A stretch of DNA of 64,000 nt from Arthrobacter_M sp030063245 (lineage in GTDB: Bacteria > Actinomycetota > Actinomycetes > Actinomycetales > Micrococcaceae). The stretch's first letter is position 1. The number at the start of each line of letters is the position of its first letter. Below are positions 1-8,673 of this stretch, piece after piece. The notes under the pieces are model-generated. The model saw nothing but the letters and a program-made list of their open reading frames with translations. It searched no databases and was not told where the DNA came from. The stretch spans positions 1,488,001-1,552,000 of the forward strand of contig NZ_CP180316.1 of assembly GCF_051131705.1 (NCBI RefSeq), written 5' to 3'. The position numbers and the translations under genes were made by a program.

Positions 1-288
1 CACCGCATCGTCGTCGTGATTGAAGACGGCGTCCGGGCTGGCGGCATTGGCTCGCGCATCCGCCAGGAACTGCGCGCGGCTGGCGTTGACACCGCACTGA
101 ACGAGGTGGGCCTGCCGGTCGAATTCCTCGATCACGGCAGCCGGTCGCAGGTGCTGGAGCGCGTCGGGCTGACCGCTCAGCGCGTGGCACAGGACGTCGT
201 CGCCCAAGTGCTGGGCACCAAGGTTCCGTTTGCCCGTCCGATGCCCGGCCAGGAGGCCCCGCACACCGGGCAGCTTCCACAGCTGTGA
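1..288 (+). CDS. dxs: 1-deoxy-D-xylulose-5-phosphate synthase, C-terminal end (partial)
   Basis: The window opens inside this gene; about 95 C-terminal residues are visible in frame 1. They match the transketolase C-terminal domain of DXS, with the conserved EDG, GGIGS, NEVGLP and FLDHG blocks seen in actinobacterial enzymes. DXS condenses pyruvate with glyceraldehyde 3-phosphate using thiamine diphosphate, the first step of the cytosolic MEP isoprenoid pathway. The stop codon overlaps the GTG start of the DUF402 gene (GTGA), so the two are probably cotranscribed. The identification rests on recognition of the C-terminal domain only; other transketolase-fold enzymes are less likely because of the FLDHG segment. 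Confidence 0.88.
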   Translation, partial: HRIVVVIEDGVRAGGIGSRIRQELRAAGVDTALNEVGLPVEFLDHGSRSQVLERVGLTAQRVAQDVVAQVLGTKVPFARPMPGQEAPHTGQLPQL

Positions 289-830
289 GCCGGCCGGAAG
301 GCATCGAACCCGGGGATCTGGTGGTGGCGCGGAACCGGAAATGGAATGCGAAGCCGCACTGGGTGGTGCCCGGCCGGTATTTGGGTGAGGACCAGTATGG
401 CTGGTGGATTTTCCAGGGCAGCAACGAATTCATTTCCCGGCCCGGGGCCGCGCTCTATACCGCGTCCGACGCGGTCCTGCTCATTCCGCGCAGCGGCAGT
501 TACGTGGCCACGTTCTTTGATGAACGGCATCCGGACGGCACCGAGCTGTATGTCGATCTTGCTGTGGACCCCGGCTGGAACCTGATCCGGCCGCACGTGT
601 TTGAGTTCCATCTGATCGACATGGACCTCGACGTCATCCGGAGGCGGGCACACGGAGCGTTTGTCGATGACGAGGATGAATTTGCCGAACACCAGGTGGC
701 CATGGGCTACCCGGCGGAGGTCATTACCGGAATACGGTCCGAATGCGACCGCATCCTTGCGGCCGTGACGGCGCGGCAGGGGCCGTTTGACGGCACGGAC
801 ACCAAATGGTTTGAGAACGGGCGGGCATGA
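285..830 (+). CDS. DUF402 domain protein
   Basis: A 181-residue protein starting with GTG that overlaps the dxs stop. It has the DUF402 pattern: an N-terminal beta-rich part (GDLVVARNRKWNAKPHWV), a central DERHPDG/YVDLA block with acidic and aromatic residues, and a DMDLDV segment followed by a helical tail (DEDEFAEHQ). Members of this family bind a divalent metal; some act as nucleoside phosphatases (an established family role), but the substrate here cannot be read from sequence. It overlaps the next gene by four bases (ATGA), so it sits in a small operon behind dxs. No signal peptide or membrane segment is seen; cytoplasmic location is likely. Confidence 0.75.
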   Translation: MSRPEGIEPGDLVVARNRKWNAKPHWVVPGRYLGEDQYGWWIFQGSNEFISRPGAALYTASDAVLLIPRSGSYVATFFDERHPDGTELYVDLAVDPGWNLIRPHVFEFHLIDMDLDVIRRRAHGAFVDDEDEFAEHQVAMGYPAEVITGIRSECDRILAAVTARQGPFDGTDTKWFENGRA

Positions 831-1384
831 GCATTATCAGAATGTACAAGAAGACCGACGGCGGCGTGCTGGAATTCCGTGAAGCATGGCGCGACGCCGA
901 GGATGGGGTCTTCGTGGTCAACGCAGGAGCCGTCGGGCATCAAAGCGCGACCAAGGAATCGCCCGCGGAGACGTCCGACGCCGGTGCGGCGCTGCTGGCA
1001 GCCTTCGAGACCCATGCGATCGAGGACGGGTTCCGGGTCATTCCGCTGGAGGAGCAGTACTGGGTCATCGCCCAGTTCGCCTTGAAGTCCGTGGAGGGGA
1101 CGGAACGGGATCGGTATCTCGAGCGCAAGGCCACCAGCAGCATTACGTCATTCTTCGCCTGGCGGGGCATCGGCGTCGTCGACCGCAGCGAGTTCGGGGC
1201 AGGGAAGCTCAATATCTTCACGGTGGCTCCGGATGCTGCCAAAGCCGTCGCGGGCATCAAAATTTGCGCGCGCGAGTCCGATCTGGACGTCACCAAGCTG
1301 AGCATCGGAGTGGCCCCCTACGGTCACCTCGACGAGATCAGGGGCAAACACGGGCTGAAGAAGGGTGCCACCTTCACCCTGTAG
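827..1384 (+). CDS. conserved hypothetical protein
   Basis: A 185-residue soluble protein whose ATG overlaps the preceding stop (ATGA), which fixes the start and suggests translational coupling. I do not recognise a domain. The protein mixes charged and hydrophobic stretches, with no signal peptide, membrane helix or cysteine cluster. The middle (FRVIPLEEQYWVIAQFALKS) looks like a folded alpha/beta core. It may be an actinobacterial companion of DUF402, but nothing in the sequence shows a catalytic site. Confidence 0.6.
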   Translation: MSIIRMYKKTDGGVLEFREAWRDAEDGVFVVNAGAVGHQSATKESPAETSDAGAALLAAFETHAIEDGFRVIPLEEQYWVIAQFALKSVEGTERDRYLERKATSSITSFFAWRGIGVVDRSEFGAGKLNIFTVAPDAAKAVAGIKICARESDLDVTKLSIGVAPYGHLDEIRGKHGLKKGATFTL

Positions 1385-1517
1385 CCGGTGCCTCGGACGA
1401 TTTGCCGGCGATATGGGCGGATGCCGCGGAAATTTCCAGGGCATCCCTCCAGCTCACCGGCCTTTGGCGCTCCCCCGGAGACTCTGCGCTGTCAGGCTGC
1501 GCAGGTAGGCTGGACGA

Positions 1518-2495
1518 ATGACTGAATATCGACAGCTTGGCACCTCCGGACTCACCGTTTCCGTCGTCGGCCTCGGCTGCAATAACCTGGGCCGCACCGG
1601 GACTGCGACCCAGACGCAGGAAGGGACCAACGCGGTGATCGGCGTCGCGATTGACGAGGGCATCACGCTCTTTGACGTGGCCGATACGTACGGCATGGCA
1701 CCGGGCCTGAGCGAGGAAATGCTCGGTAAAGCCCTCGGCGGCAAGCGCGACGACGTCATTGTCGCCACGAAGTTTGGCATGGACATGAAGGGCGTCAACG
1801 GCGCGGATTGGGGGCGCCGCGGTTCACGCCGTTACATCGTCCGGGCGGCGGAAGCATCGCTGCGCCGGCTCGGGACGGACTGGATCGACCTCTACCAGTT
1901 CCACACGCCGGATCCGCTGACGCCCATTGACGAGACGCTGGCGGCGCTCGATGATCTGGTCACCTCAGGGAAAATCCGCTACATCGGGCATTCCAACCGC
2001 GCCGGCTGGCAGATCGCCGAGGCAGAGTTCACGGCCCGGGTCCGCGGCTGCACGCCGTTCATCTCCTCGCAGAATCACTACAATCTGCTGGACCGGCGCG
2101 CGGAGCTCGAGGTCACTCCGGCAGCGGAGGCATACGGCCTTGGGCTGCTGCCGTATTTCCCCCTCGCCAATGGGCTGCTCACCGGGAAGTACGGCAAGGG
2201 CAGTGCACCCGAAGGCAGTCGGCTCACCCATTCGCGCACCAACCTGCTGGAGCAGGCGGACTGGGAGCAGTTGAGCCGGTTTGGCACGTTCGCCGCGGCG
2301 CGGGAACTGACCGAGGTGCAGGTGGCGTTTTCCTGGCTTGCGGCGCAGCCCTCCATCAGCAGCGTCATCGCGGGTGCGACGAAGATCGAGCAGGTCCGGG
2401 CCAATGCGGCGGCGGTCTGCTGGACGCCGTCGGCCGATGACCTTGCGGAGCTGGACGTCATTTTCCCGCGCACGCCCACGGTAGCGCTGTTTTAG
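1518..2495 (+). CDS. aldo/keto reductase
   Basis: A 325-residue NAD(P)H-dependent oxidoreductase of the aldo/keto reductase superfamily (TIM barrel, cytosolic). Visible hallmarks are GLGCNNLG near the N terminus, FDVADTYG with the catalytic Asp and Tyr, a Lys in VATKFG, the H of YQFHTPD, and the C-terminal cofactor-binding region SVIAGATKIEQVRANA. The closest type is the YhdN/Tas-like group. The ATG is preceded by a weak purine-rich stretch. The stop TAG overlaps the GTG of the nucleoside hydrolase, so the two are coupled and may act on the same sugar-derived metabolite. The substrate is unknown. Confidence 0.85.
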   Translation: MTEYRQLGTSGLTVSVVGLGCNNLGRTGTATQTQEGTNAVIGVAIDEGITLFDVADTYGMAPGLSEEMLGKALGGKRDDVIVATKFGMDMKGVNGADWGRRGSRRYIVRAAEASLRRLGTDWIDLYQFHTPDPLTPIDETLAALDDLVTSGKIRYIGHSNRAGWQIAEAEFTARVRGCTPFISSQNHYNLLDRRAELEVTPAAEAYGLGLLPYFPLANGLLTGKYGKGSAPEGSRLTHSRTNLLEQADWEQLSRFGTFAAARELTEVQVAFSWLAAQPSISSVIAGATKIEQVRANAAAVCWTPSADDLAELDVIFPRTPTVALF

Positions 2496-3547
2496 TGAAC
2501 CGGATCCTGGCCGACATGGACACCGGCATCGACGACGCTGTGGCGCTGGTGTACCTGCTGTCCCAGCCGGGAGTGCAGGTGCAGGCGATCACCTGTACGG
2601 CGGGCAATGTCGGTGCCCGCCAGGTGGCCCTGAACAATCTTTCCCTGCTGGAACTCTGCGGCCGGGCCGGAATCGAGGTAGCGATCGGTGCTGAGGTGCC
2701 GCTGGAGATCCCGCTGGTCACCACCGAGGAGACCCACGGCCCGCAGGGCATCGGATACGCGGCCCTGCCGCAGCCGGCGCAGCATATTTCGCGGCGCCAC
2801 GCCGTCGACGTTTGGGTGGATCATGTCAGGGCTCATCCGGGAGAGATCACCGGCCTGATCACCGGCCCGCTGACCAACTTCGCATTGGCGCTGCGGCGTG
2901 AACCGGAGCTCCCGCGTCTGCTCAAGGGGCTGGTGATCATGGGCGGCTGCTTCTACTACCAGGGCAACACCACGCCCACCGCCGAGTGGAACGTTTCGGT
3001 GGATCCGCACGCCGCCCGGGAGGTTTTCGAGGCCTACACGGGGCTGCCGGAGGACCGGCTGCCCATTGTCTGTGCGCTGGAAACCACGGAACGGATCGAA
3101 ATGCGGCCGGAGCACCTGGCACGGCTGGCGGAGGTTGCGGGAGCACACCCGGAGCTGGTGCTGCCGGGGCAGCCGGAAGGTCAGCGCAGCAGCTCGGACA
3201 ACCCGCTGGTGGCCTGCCTCTCGGACGCCATCCGTTTCTATATGGAGTTCCACCGGCTCTACGACCAGGGTTACATTGCGCACATGCACGACGCGTTTGC
3301 GGCCGCGGTGGCCGCGGAACGCACCCCGTATCGGACACGGCTGGCAACGGTCGACGTCGAAACCTCCTCGCCGCTGCTGGTGGGCACCACGGTTGCGGAC
3401 TTCCGCGGTATCTGGGGTAAGGCGCCGAACGCCCGGATTGTGGTGGACAATGACCCGGAGCAGTGTTTTGGGGAGCTGATCGGGTCGGTCGGCGGGCTGG
3501 CCCGGGAACTCTACGGGCCGGCCACGCAGAACAATCACCGACCATGA
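2495..3547 (+). CDS. inosine-uridine-type nucleoside N-ribohydrolase
   Basis: A 350-residue nucleoside hydrolase that cleaves the N-glycosidic bond of ribonucleosides to give base plus ribose. The N terminus carries the Ca-binding family signature as DMDTGIDDAVAL (usual form DxDxxxDD), and TCTAGNVG follows as expected. The segment VIMGGCFYYQGNTTPTAEWN holds the ribose-binding MGG and N residues, and HMHDAFAAA provides the late HD Ca ligand. It starts with GTG overlapping the upstream reductase stop. About 140 bases downstream an ECF transporter operon begins on the same strand, so it may process an imported nucleoside. Base specificity cannot be deduced; a queuosine-type hydrolase is one possibility. 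Confidence 0.85.
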   Translation: MNRILADMDTGIDDAVALVYLLSQPGVQVQAITCTAGNVGARQVALNNLSLLELCGRAGIEVAIGAEVPLEIPLVTTEETHGPQGIGYAALPQPAQHISRRHAVDVWVDHVRAHPGEITGLITGPLTNFALALRREPELPRLLKGLVIMGGCFYYQGNTTPTAEWNVSVDPHAAREVFEAYTGLPEDRLPIVCALETTERIEMRPEHLARLAEVAGAHPELVLPGQPEGQRSSSDNPLVACLSDAIRFYMEFHRLYDQGYIAHMHDAFAAAVAAERTPYRTRLATVDVETSSPLLVGTTVADFRGIWGKAPNARIVVDNDPEQCFGELIGSVGGLARELYGPATQNNHRP

Positions 3548-3562
3548 CCACCTGTCGGATCG

Positions 3563-3592
3563 CCCAGCCGTCAGCGGGGACGGAAGGCTGGG
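3563..3592 (+). terminator. stem-loop after the nucleoside hydrolase (weak)
   Basis: CCCAGCC at 3563-3569 pairs with GGCTGGG at 3586-3592, extended inward by CCGT/ACGG with a two-base bulge. There is no T-run behind it, so it could be a weak or Rho-type end, or a leader structure for the ECF genes. Confidence 0.3.
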
Positions 3593-3685
3593 ATGTTGGG
3601 GTCGCGGGCGAGCCCGAGCGGCTAGAATGGTTAACTGCGCCAAGGTGACATAGGCGGACCGTTTCCGTACTCTCAAGGATTCCTG

Positions 3686-4498
3686 ATGTCCTCCTCCTCC
3701 TCATTGACCCTGCCCGCCTCTGGACAGGCGGCCGGCCGCAACCGCCGCCTGCTGGAAATCCTGGGCGGTGCGGCCATTGCCGCAACCTACATCTACTTAG
3801 TGCTGGCCCAGCCGACGGACATTACTAACGGCCTCTCCAGCGGCTCCACATTGCTGGCGTTGTCCGGCTTCCTGCTTGGCGCCGTGCTGCTGATTGCCGG
3901 CGTTCTCCCAACCGTTCCCACCTCGACGCTGGTGCTGATCCCTGTAGCCCTGGTGCTTAACATCGTCCTTGGCCAGTTCATCGGGAGCACGCTGGTGCCG
4001 TTCTACCTCGATTCCATCGGCACAGTGCTGATCGCGGTGCTCGCCGGTCCAGCGGCCGGCGCGGCAACGGGTGCGCTCAGCGGCATCGTCTGGTCCCTGT
4101 TCAACCCCACCGTCCTGCCGTTCGCGGCCGGTGCTGCGCTGATCGGATTCCTGGCCGGACTTGCGGCACGCTATGGCCTGTTCCGGCGGTTCTATCTTGC
4201 CCCGGTTGCCGGCTTCATCACCGGAATCTTTGCCGGCGTCTTCTCGGCGCCGATCGCGGCGTTCGTCTATGGGGGGACCTCCGGCATTGCGACGGGGGCC
4301 GTTGTGAGCGCCTTCCGGGCGATGGGGGACTCGCTCCTGAGCGCCATCACCAAGCAGGCGCTGCTGTCGGATCCGATGGATAAGGCGATCGTCTTCAGCG
4401 TCGTGGCGCTGCTGGTTTATGCCCTGCCACGCCGCACCACTTTGCAGTTCCCGTTCATTCGGCGCCACCGCGTGCTGGCGGCCCGGAAGCGTTCCTAG
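3686..4498 (+). CDS. ECF transporter substrate-binding S component
   Basis: A 270-residue integral membrane protein with about seven to eight hydrophobic segments after a short Ser/Gly-rich N terminus. The block FYLDSIGTVLIAVLAGP followed by GAATGALSG is typical of ECF S components, where the first and third helices meet the ligand and the AxxxA faces contact EcfT. S components confer substrate specificity on vitamin/precursor importers in the plasma membrane. The genes for EcfT and a double EcfA follow directly. The ATG has AAGGAT upstream. The ligand is unknown; the nucleoside hydrolase next door hints at a nucleoside. At 270 residues it is longer than many S components (around 180-200). 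Confidence 0.8.
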   Translation: MSSSSSLTLPASGQAAGRNRRLLEILGGAAIAATYIYLVLAQPTDITNGLSSGSTLLALSGFLLGAVLLIAGVLPTVPTSTLVLIPVALVLNIVLGQFIGSTLVPFYLDSIGTVLIAVLAGPAAGAATGALSGIVWSLFNPTVLPFAAGAALIGFLAGLAARYGLFRRFYLAPVAGFITGIFAGVFSAPIAAFVYGGTSGIATGAVVSAFRAMGDSLLSAITKQALLSDPMDKAIVFSVVALLVYALPRRTTLQFPFIRRHRVLAARKRS

Positions 4499-4503
4499 GT
4501 TCC

Positions 4504-5346
4504 TTGGCATCCGAACTGCGGGCCTCGGCCCGCCCGCTGAGCCCGCTGACACAGCTGACGGCCGCCGCGGTGATCGCTATTACGACGACGGCGGTCAACA
4601 GCTGGACGGTTTCCGCTGCGGTGCTGCTGGTGCTCGCCGTGCTGCCCGCCGTGCTGCCGCAGTTGCACGGGCTGGGCCGGCGGGTGCTGCCGGCGGCCGC
4701 GGTCATCATGATTCCCTTCTGGCTGTCCCTGCTGCTGACCCACGGATTGTTTTTCCACGAGGGCCGCACAGTCCTGTGGGAGTGGGGACCGGCCCGCATG
4801 ACCTCGGAGGGACTGTTGTTCGCCGCGGACGTTGGGCTGCGGACAGCTGTGGCTGTGGTGGTTTTTTTGGCTTTTTCCTTCAGCGTCTGCCCCGCGGACC
4901 TGATGGCTCTGCTCACCCGCTACCGTGTGCCGCCGCAGTTGGGCTTCGTGCTTTGCTCCACCTTGACGATTGCCCCGTCCGTTATGTCCCGGGCCCACCG
5001 GATCGGCCAGGCCCAGGAGGCCCGCGGCCTGGTCGCCGGCGCCGGGCTGGGGGGACGGATCCGTGCCGTACGCCAGCAGGCGGTCCCGCTGGTACTGGCC
5101 CTGCTGCACGAGTCGGGTAGCCGGGCACACGCTCTGGAAGCCCGCGGCTTCGGCGGCCGCGGCGTGCGCACCAGTTACCGGGAGGTGCCTGACTCCGGCG
5201 CCCAGCGGGTGTTCCGCTGGGCCGCGCTGGTGTCGATGCTGCTGTTCCTGCTGCTCTGGTATGTGCCGGCGCTGCGGGCACAGGCGTTGCAGACGGTCGC
5301 GATGCCCGGACTGCTGCCCGGCGGGCTGCCCGGCGGGGGCTGGTAA
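4504..5346 (+). CDS. ecfT: ECF transporter transmembrane T component (EcfT)
   Basis: A 280-residue membrane protein of the CbiQ/EcfT family. Hydrophobic helices occupy roughly residues 18-75 and 95-145, with a last helix near 235-255. The two cytoplasmic coupling-helix motifs that dock into the ATPases are present as QAQEARGL and HALEARGF (the paired ARG motifs). The chosen start is TTG five bases after the S-component stop; the next ATG is far inside the first helices. It overlaps the start of the ATPase gene (TAATG). It acts as the scaffold linking the S component with the ATPase pair. Confidence 0.85.
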   Translation: MASELRASARPLSPLTQLTAAAVIAITTTAVNSWTVSAAVLLVLAVLPAVLPQLHGLGRRVLPAAAVIMIPFWLSLLLTHGLFFHEGRTVLWEWGPARMTSEGLLFAADVGLRTAVAVVVFLAFSFSVCPADLMALLTRYRVPPQLGFVLCSTLTIAPSVMSRAHRIGQAQEARGLVAGAGLGGRIRAVRQQAVPLVLALLHESGSRAHALEARGFGGRGVRTSYREVPDSGAQRVFRWAALVSMLLFLLLWYVPALRAQALQTVAMPGLLPGGLPGGGW

Positions 5347-7136
5347 TGCGGCTCGTCATTGCGGACTTCCGCTATCCCGGTGAGGACAAACCTGCACTGC
5401 GCGGCATTGACCTCAGCATTGAACCCGGGAACTGCGTGCTGGTGGCCGGTGGTTCCGGTTCAGGGAAGTCCACCCTGGCGAGGATTCTGGCCGGCGTTCT
5501 GCCCGGCCGCAATGGAGGTACGCTGAACGCGCGATTCGAAGTGGCGGGGGAGAACCTGGTGTTTTCCGCTGCCACGGCGACGCCGGACGGTGTCAATCCT
5601 CGCATCAATCCGGCCGTGTGGAACCGCCAGCTGGCCTACGTCGGCCAGGACCCTGCGGCCCAGCTGTCCACCGTGGCGCAGACCGTGGCGGAGGAGATTG
5701 CCTTTGCACTGGAAAACGCCGGCATGGAACAAACGCTGATGGTGCGGCGCGTACACGACACGGCAGCCGCACTGGGGCTGGAGGGGCTGCTGCACCGCAG
5801 CCCCGCCGAACTCTCGGGCGGCGAGCTGCGGCGGGTCATTATTGCCGGAGCCGTAGCCCTTCACCCGGCGGTGCTGGTGCTGGATGAGCCCACCGCCGGA
5901 CTGGATGCCGTCGCACGGCGCGCCGTGGAATCCTTGGTGGCATCCATGCTGGCCCGTGGCACGGGCATCGTCCTGCTGTCCCCGGAGACCGGCGGCATCG
6001 GGCGGCTGGCTGGCAGGATCGTGTTGCTCGACGGCGGCCGGCAGGTGGCAAACGGGCCCCGCTCCACGGTACTCGCCTCGGCCGAGGCCGTCCGACTGCC
6101 CGTGCTGGAAGACCCCTTGGACAGCCCGCCGGAAGACAGGGTAGCATCCGTGGCCGGTGTTGCAGACGCGGATACCGGTCTTGCAGACGCGGAAACCGGA
6201 CATGTGGATACCGTTGCGGCGTCAGTCATCGGGTACCGGCCCGCAGTGGACGTCCGGGGCGTCGTCTTCAGCCATAACGGCGCGTCCCGCCCGCGCGCAG
6301 GCTGGTTCCGGCGCTTCCGCCGGGCCCGCCGTGTCGACGTTGGCACCCGGGCCGCGGCGGACACCGCCATGCTGGCACTGGATAATGTCGATCTGCGGAT
6401 TCTTCCGGGCGAAGTGGTGGCCATTGCCGGCGCCAACGGTGCCGGGAAGTCGTCCCTGCTGCGCCATCTGAACGGACTGGCCAGGCCGCGGACGGGCAGC
6501 GTCCACATTCTGGGCGCTGACATCGCCCGCAGGCCCGTGGGTGAGGTGGCGGCCCAGGTGGGCTTTCTCTTCCAGGATCCGCATGACCAGCTGTTCGAGA
6601 GGTCCGTCGCCCGCGAGGTGGCCTTCGGACTGTCCGGGGCGGGGGTCGGTCACGCGGACGCAGACGCGGACGACGGCGGCGGGAACCGCATGGACGCAGC
6701 CAACGGGAAGCGCGCTGCCGATAGCGGTACCGTTCGGGACGTTCTCGAGCGTTGCGGTCTGAGCGGCGTGGCGCAGGAGCACCCCTACGAGCTGCCGGCC
6801 TCGGCGCAGCGGCTCGTGTCATTGGCAACTGTGCTGGCCCGAAGGCCCTCGGTGTTGGCCCTTGATGAGCCGACCGTAGCCATGGACCGCGACGGCCTGA
6901 GGCGCCTGGCCGACGCCATCAGAGCCGAAGCGGCAGGCGGGGCCGCCGTCGTCGTCGTGACGCACGACCTTGACTTCGCCTATCGGCACTGCGGGCGCTT
7001 GGTGCTGCTGGCCGCCGGTCGGATCGTCGATGACGGGCCGATCTCAGAGGTGTTGGACCGGCACTTCAGTACGGGTGAGGCCTTCGGAGTGGAGGCACCG
7101 GCGGCCTGGCTCCGCCGCCGAAACAGTCGGAGTTAG
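5346..7136 (+). CDS. ECF transporter double ATPase (fused EcfA-EcfA')
   Basis: A 596-residue protein with two ABC ATPase domains in tandem, replacing the separate EcfA1/EcfA2 subunits. Domain 1 (about residues 1-235) has Walker A GGSGSGKST, Q-loop VGQDPAAQL, signature LSGGELRR and Walker B VLVLDEPTAGLD. Domain 2 (about 300-580) has Walker A GANGAGKSS, Q-loop LFQDPHDQL and Walker B VLALDEPTVAMD, but its signature is degenerate: the expected LSGGQ is replaced by PASAQ. The linker is rich in short Asp/Ala/Gly repeats (VADADTGLADAETG). Only one of the two composite ATP sites would have a canonical signature. The start is fixed by overlap with the ecfT stop. Confidence 0.87.
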   Translation: MRLVIADFRYPGEDKPALRGIDLSIEPGNCVLVAGGSGSGKSTLARILAGVLPGRNGGTLNARFEVAGENLVFSAATATPDGVNPRINPAVWNRQLAYVGQDPAAQLSTVAQTVAEEIAFALENAGMEQTLMVRRVHDTAAALGLEGLLHRSPAELSGGELRRVIIAGAVALHPAVLVLDEPTAGLDAVARRAVESLVASMLARGTGIVLLSPETGGIGRLAGRIVLLDGGRQVANGPRSTVLASAEAVRLPVLEDPLDSPPEDRVASVAGVADADTGLADAETGHVDTVAASVIGYRPAVDVRGVVFSHNGASRPRAGWFRRFRRARRVDVGTRAAADTAMLALDNVDLRILPGEVVAIAGANGAGKSSLLRHLNGLARPRTGSVHILGADIARRPVGEVAAQVGFLFQDPHDQLFERSVAREVAFGLSGAGVGHADADADDGGGNRMDAANGKRAADSGTVRDVLERCGLSGVAQEHPYELPASAQRLVSLATVLARRPSVLALDEPTVAMDRDGLRRLADAIRAEAAGGAAVVVVTHDLDFAYRHCGRLVLLAAGRIVDDGPISEVLDRHFSTGEAFGVEAPAAWLRRRNSRS

Positions 7137-7245
7137 GCAAGCGGGGTTCGCGGGCATGCTCAGAAACGGACGTCGGCACGCCGGGTTAACGGACGGCGAC
7201 GGCGGTGCCGCGGAAAGATAGGGGACCGCCGTCGTCGTACTTGTT

Positions 7246-7497
7246 CTACTCGGCCGGGACCTTGTCCACGAACTCCGTGGTGTAGGTCTTGGACAGGTCG
7301 ATCGTGGAGCCCTTGTCCTTGACGTTCGTGGAGTACTGGTCAAGGATCTTCACGACGTTCTTGGCCCCGTCCGCGTCCATCTTGCCGTCCTTGTTGAACA
7401 TGGTCTTGGTGTCATTGATGGACTCCTCGTACAAGCCCGAACCCGCGTTGGCATAATCCGACGGCATCGTGGCCGCGATCTTCTGGGCGCCAAAAGC
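7246..7497 (-). pseudogene. 3' fragment of an NMT1/SsuA-type substrate-binding protein gene
   Basis: About 83 residues on the minus strand end in TIDLSKTYTTEFVDKVPAE, which parallels the end of the intact binding protein at 14163-15245 (TIDLAKTFTNEFVQ). The preceding part (IAATMPSDYAN) matches the usual late region of these periplasmic-type proteins. Upstream of about 7497 the homology stops and a kinase fragment on the other strand begins, so the 5' three quarters of the gene are missing. It is a paralogue, not a copy, of the intact gene. Confidence 0.75.
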
Positions 7498-7989
7498 GCG
7501 CAGGCAGCCGAAAAGGGCGTCCGGTTGCGGATCGGGGACGGGACCGCGCTGCATCATCCGCTCCGGGACGCGCAGAATGTCACCACCGTGCTCGGAAACC
7601 TGGTGGATAATGCCGTGCTGGGGGACGTGCTGGGGGACGGGACGGACCGTTGGGTGGAAGTTGAGCTGCTCAGCGATGACGCGGCCTCGCACGTGTTCGT
7701 GGCGGATTCCGGAAACGGGCTCCGGATACCGAATACCGGGCTGGCCTTTCGGGAGGGATATACGACGGCGCTGCCCGCGGGCAGCGTCCAGGGAACGGGC
7801 CACGGCGAGGGGCTGGGGCTGGCGTTGTCCCGGCAGATCGCGCGGCTGGGCGGCGGCGATGTCTGGGTGCTGTCCGCGGGGCACGACGGCGGCCCGGGCG
7901 TCGTTTTTGCGGCGCGGCTCGAGGACGCCTTGGAAGGAAACGCCTTGGAAAGGGCCGCTCTGGAACCGGAGGAAACTGCGGATGCCTGA
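7498..7989 (+). pseudogene. 3' fragment of a CitA/DcuS-type sensor histidine kinase gene
   Basis: Frame 1 from about 7498 encodes an HATPase_c domain without any sensor or histidine part: N box VLGNLVDNAV, a G1-like box ADSGNG and a G2 box GEGLGLALSRQIA. It begins abruptly (AAEKGVRLRIGDG) next to the reversed binding-protein fragment, so a deletion or rearrangement removed the 5' end. It is followed with an overlap by a broken response-regulator gene, which supports an ancestral two-component operon. No start codon belongs to this domain, and it is unlikely to work. Confidence 0.8.
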
Positions 7990-8673
7990 TGACCTGCGTG
8001 TGCTGATAGTTGATGATGATATCCATGTGGCGCGGCTTCATGTCGCGTAGGTCGAAGCCGCGCCCGGATTCACCGCGCTGGATCCCGTGGGTGGAGGCGA
8101 GGCAGCGGTCCGTGCGGTCCAGACGCACCGGCCCGATCTGGTGCTGATCGACGTATACCTTCCGGACCGGAACGGTCTGGATGTCCTGCGCGGGCTGGAC
8201 GTCGACGCCTTCGTGCTGTCGGCGGCCGCCGATGCCGAGTCCGCACGCAAGGCGGTCCGCCGCGGAGCGATGGCTTATCTCATCAAACCCTTTGGCGCGG
8301 AGCTGCTCGCGGAGCGGCTGCGCGGCTACGCCCGCTACCGCCGCCTGCTGGCTACGGAGAACGCCCTGGATCAGGAGGCAGTGGAACGTGCCTTGCGGCA
8401 ACTTCACCGAGGCGACGGCGCCGGACGGCCGAGGTCAGTCACCGAACGGGCGGTTCTGGAGGCGGTGACACGTTCGGCGCAGCCGGCGACGGCGGCGGAG
8501 GTCGCCGCGGCAGTGGGCATGTCCCCGCCCAACGGTACCTCTCGTCCCTGGGGGAGGAGAGGATGGTGGAGGTGGCCCTGCGCTACGGCAGCACAGGCCG
8601 TCCCGAGCACCAATACGCCCCGAGCACCAGTCCGCGCCGCTGGTCAGAGACGGTTGGCCCTGATCCGGGCTAG
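7982..8673 (+). pseudogene. response regulator pseudogene (CitB/DpiA type)
   Basis: The frame begins with a receiver domain (VLIVDDDIHVARLH), is stopped by TAG at 8048-8050 where a sense codon is expected, and continues in the same frame through LVLIDVYLPDRNGLDV (phospho-Asp), LSAAAD and YLIKPFGAE. Near 8530 a small deletion shifts the frame within the C-terminal helix-turn-helix; the other frame gives QRYLSSLGEERMVEVALRYG to the stop at 8671-8673. One nonsense mutation plus one frameshift make it inactive. Its stop overlaps the stop of the convergent intact regulator. Confidence 0.85.

Noticed and set aside
2492..3676. Long minus-strand open frame (394 codons)
   Set aside because: It is the antisense shadow of the nucleoside hydrolase; composition is Arg/Pro-rich without any domain.
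3593..3685. Possible riboswitch in front of the ECF S-component gene
   Set aside because: The leader is short and I could not recognise a consensus core of any known riboswitch class.
7513..7884. Minus-strand extension of the binding-protein fragment
   Set aside because: Beyond about 7497 the frame is antisense to the kinase fragment and has no binding-protein similarity.
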